From positions 1 to 7,459 of the forward strand of contig CABTMH010000035.1 in assembly GCA_902485915.1 (NCBI GenBank): 7,459 nucleotides of DNA, written 5' to 3'. This document shows, piece after piece, positions 6,732 to 7,459 of this stretch (position 1 is its first letter; every line of letters begins with the position of its first letter). The translations under genes were made by a program, and so were the position numbers. Source of the stretch: an uncultured Oribacterium sp. (lineage in GTDB: Bacteria > Bacillota > Clostridia > Lachnospirales > Lachnospiraceae). The notes under the pieces were generated by a model. That model saw only the letters and a list, made by a program, of their open reading frames with translations, was not told the origin of the DNA and did no database searches.

Positions 6732-7382
6732 ATGAAAAATTTGATTATATATGTTCACGGAAAGGACGGCTCGGCGTAGGAAGCCGAACATTACAAAACA
6801 CTCTTTCCGAGCCACGAGGTAATCGGGCTTTATTACCGTTCCAAAACGCCTTGGGAGGCAAAGAAAGAGTTTCCCGCATTTTTTACCGAGCAAAGAAGCC
6901 GGTACGATCACATCACCTTGGTTGCAAACAGTATCGGCGCGTATTTTGCACTATCCTCGCTGGATGAGACACTGATTGACCGGGCTTATTTCATCTCTCC
7001 GATCGTGGATATGGAAAAACTGATCTGCAATATGATGCAATGGTCGAATGTGACCGAAGAGGAGCTTGCCGAGAAAAGAGAAATCGTCACAGATTTCGGA
7101 GAAACGCTGTCCTGGGATTACCTTTGCTATGTGCGCCAGTATCCGATCAGCTGGACTGTCCCCACTTGTATACTACACGGCGAGCACGACAACCTGACAT
7201 CCCTTGAAACGGTATCTGCATTTTCTAAAAGGTACCATGCAGAGTTGACCGTCATGCCCGGTGGCGAGCATTGGATCCATACCGACAAGCAGATGCAGTT
7301 CCTGGACAAATGGATCGTAGAGCAAGCATCAAAAGATGTCTGCGGCAGAAGATGCTTAATCATTGATAAGAAAGCCTGCTAA
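6732..7382 (+). pseudogene. Small alpha/beta hydrolase interrupted by an in-frame TAG at codon 16
   Basis: Read from ATG 6732 the frame encodes 216 codons of one alpha/beta hydrolase, broken only by TAG at 6777-6779. Before it is MKNLIIYVHGKDGSA, the first strand and oxyanion region. After it the protein continues in the same frame as EAEHYKTLF and on to the end. The catalytic set is intact: nucleophile Ser67 in ANSIG (the usual first Gly of GxSxG is Ala), Asp153 in LHGEHD, and His180 in GGEHW. A single change from GAG, AAG or CAG would explain the stop; Glu is likeliest from family resemblance. There is no frameshift. The TTG at 6918 (codon 63) opens the remaining frame but has no convincing ribosome binding site and would lose the N-terminal strands. 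No strong binding site is seen before 6732 either; it starts 21 nt after the YoaP-type gene. Options are a recent pseudogene, a sequencing error, or UAG read-through. Confidence 0.8.
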
Positions 7383-7459
7383 TAAAAAGTCAAGGGGTGA
7401 TTTGGAAAAAGTTTAGAGATTGATTTTGGGCACAAGTATCCGGACCACCTGCATAGGGC
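7383..7459. other. Unassigned 77-base tail
   Basis: AAGGGG at 7393-7397 resembles a ribosome binding site, but the nearby GTG and TTG starts run into stops within a few codons. One + frame and more than one - frame stay open for roughly 20 codons up to the window edge; none encodes anything I recognise. No terminator for the preceding hydrolase gene is visible. Confidence 0.4.

Noticed and set aside
6777..6779. Recoding of TAG as pyrrolysine
   Set aside because: The position is outside the catalytic set, the family is not known for pyrrolysine, and nothing in the window belongs to the pyl system; kept only as a remote alternative.

Overview
The window looks like chromosomal DNA of an anaerobic Firmicute, most likely a Clostridia member close to Lachnospiraceae. 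The grounds are strong AGGAGG-type ribosome binding sites, a lipoprotein with the Ala/Thr-rich linker common in that group, and family resemblance of the proteins. The assignment is inference from style; there is no marker gene here. All supported genes read on the + strand.

Region 1 (1-1546), central carbon metabolism: the 3' end of a class II fumarase gene is followed after 16 nt by a complete NAD-type malic enzyme gene. Together they would take fumarate to malate to pyruvate plus CO2. A block of perfect hairpins starts on the malic enzyme stop codon (1546-1658), and a rho-independent terminator follows at 1682-1712.

Region 2 (1737-4336), polar amino acid ABC importer: it has a good sigma-A type promoter with a palindrome over the -10, a leader with two small hairpins, a substrate-binding lipoprotein, an intercistronic stem-loop, a permease (GTG start), an ATPase, and a strong terminator. 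The longer reading frames around the lipoprotein, permease and ATPase were shortened to the starts that carry a ribosome binding site.

Region 3 (4420-7382), a TetR-led accessory cluster: a TetR regulator has its promoter embedded in a 17-bp inverted repeat, the obvious candidate autoregulatory operator. It is followed by a flavodoxin-fold NAD(P)H/FMN oxidoreductase, a GNAT acetyltransferase fused to a YoaP-type C-terminal domain, and a small alpha/beta hydrolase whose frame is broken by one in-frame TAG at codon 16. No terminator is visible between these four genes, so they may be one transcript. The last 77 bases hold nothing I can assign.

I see no mobile element, CRISPR array, tRNA or rRNA. 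No clearly new multi-gene system stands out. The points most worth a second look are the nonsense codon in an otherwise intact hydrolase, the hairpin block after the malic enzyme gene, the double TetR operator, and the uncharacterised TetR-flavoprotein-GNAT/YoaP-hydrolase group.
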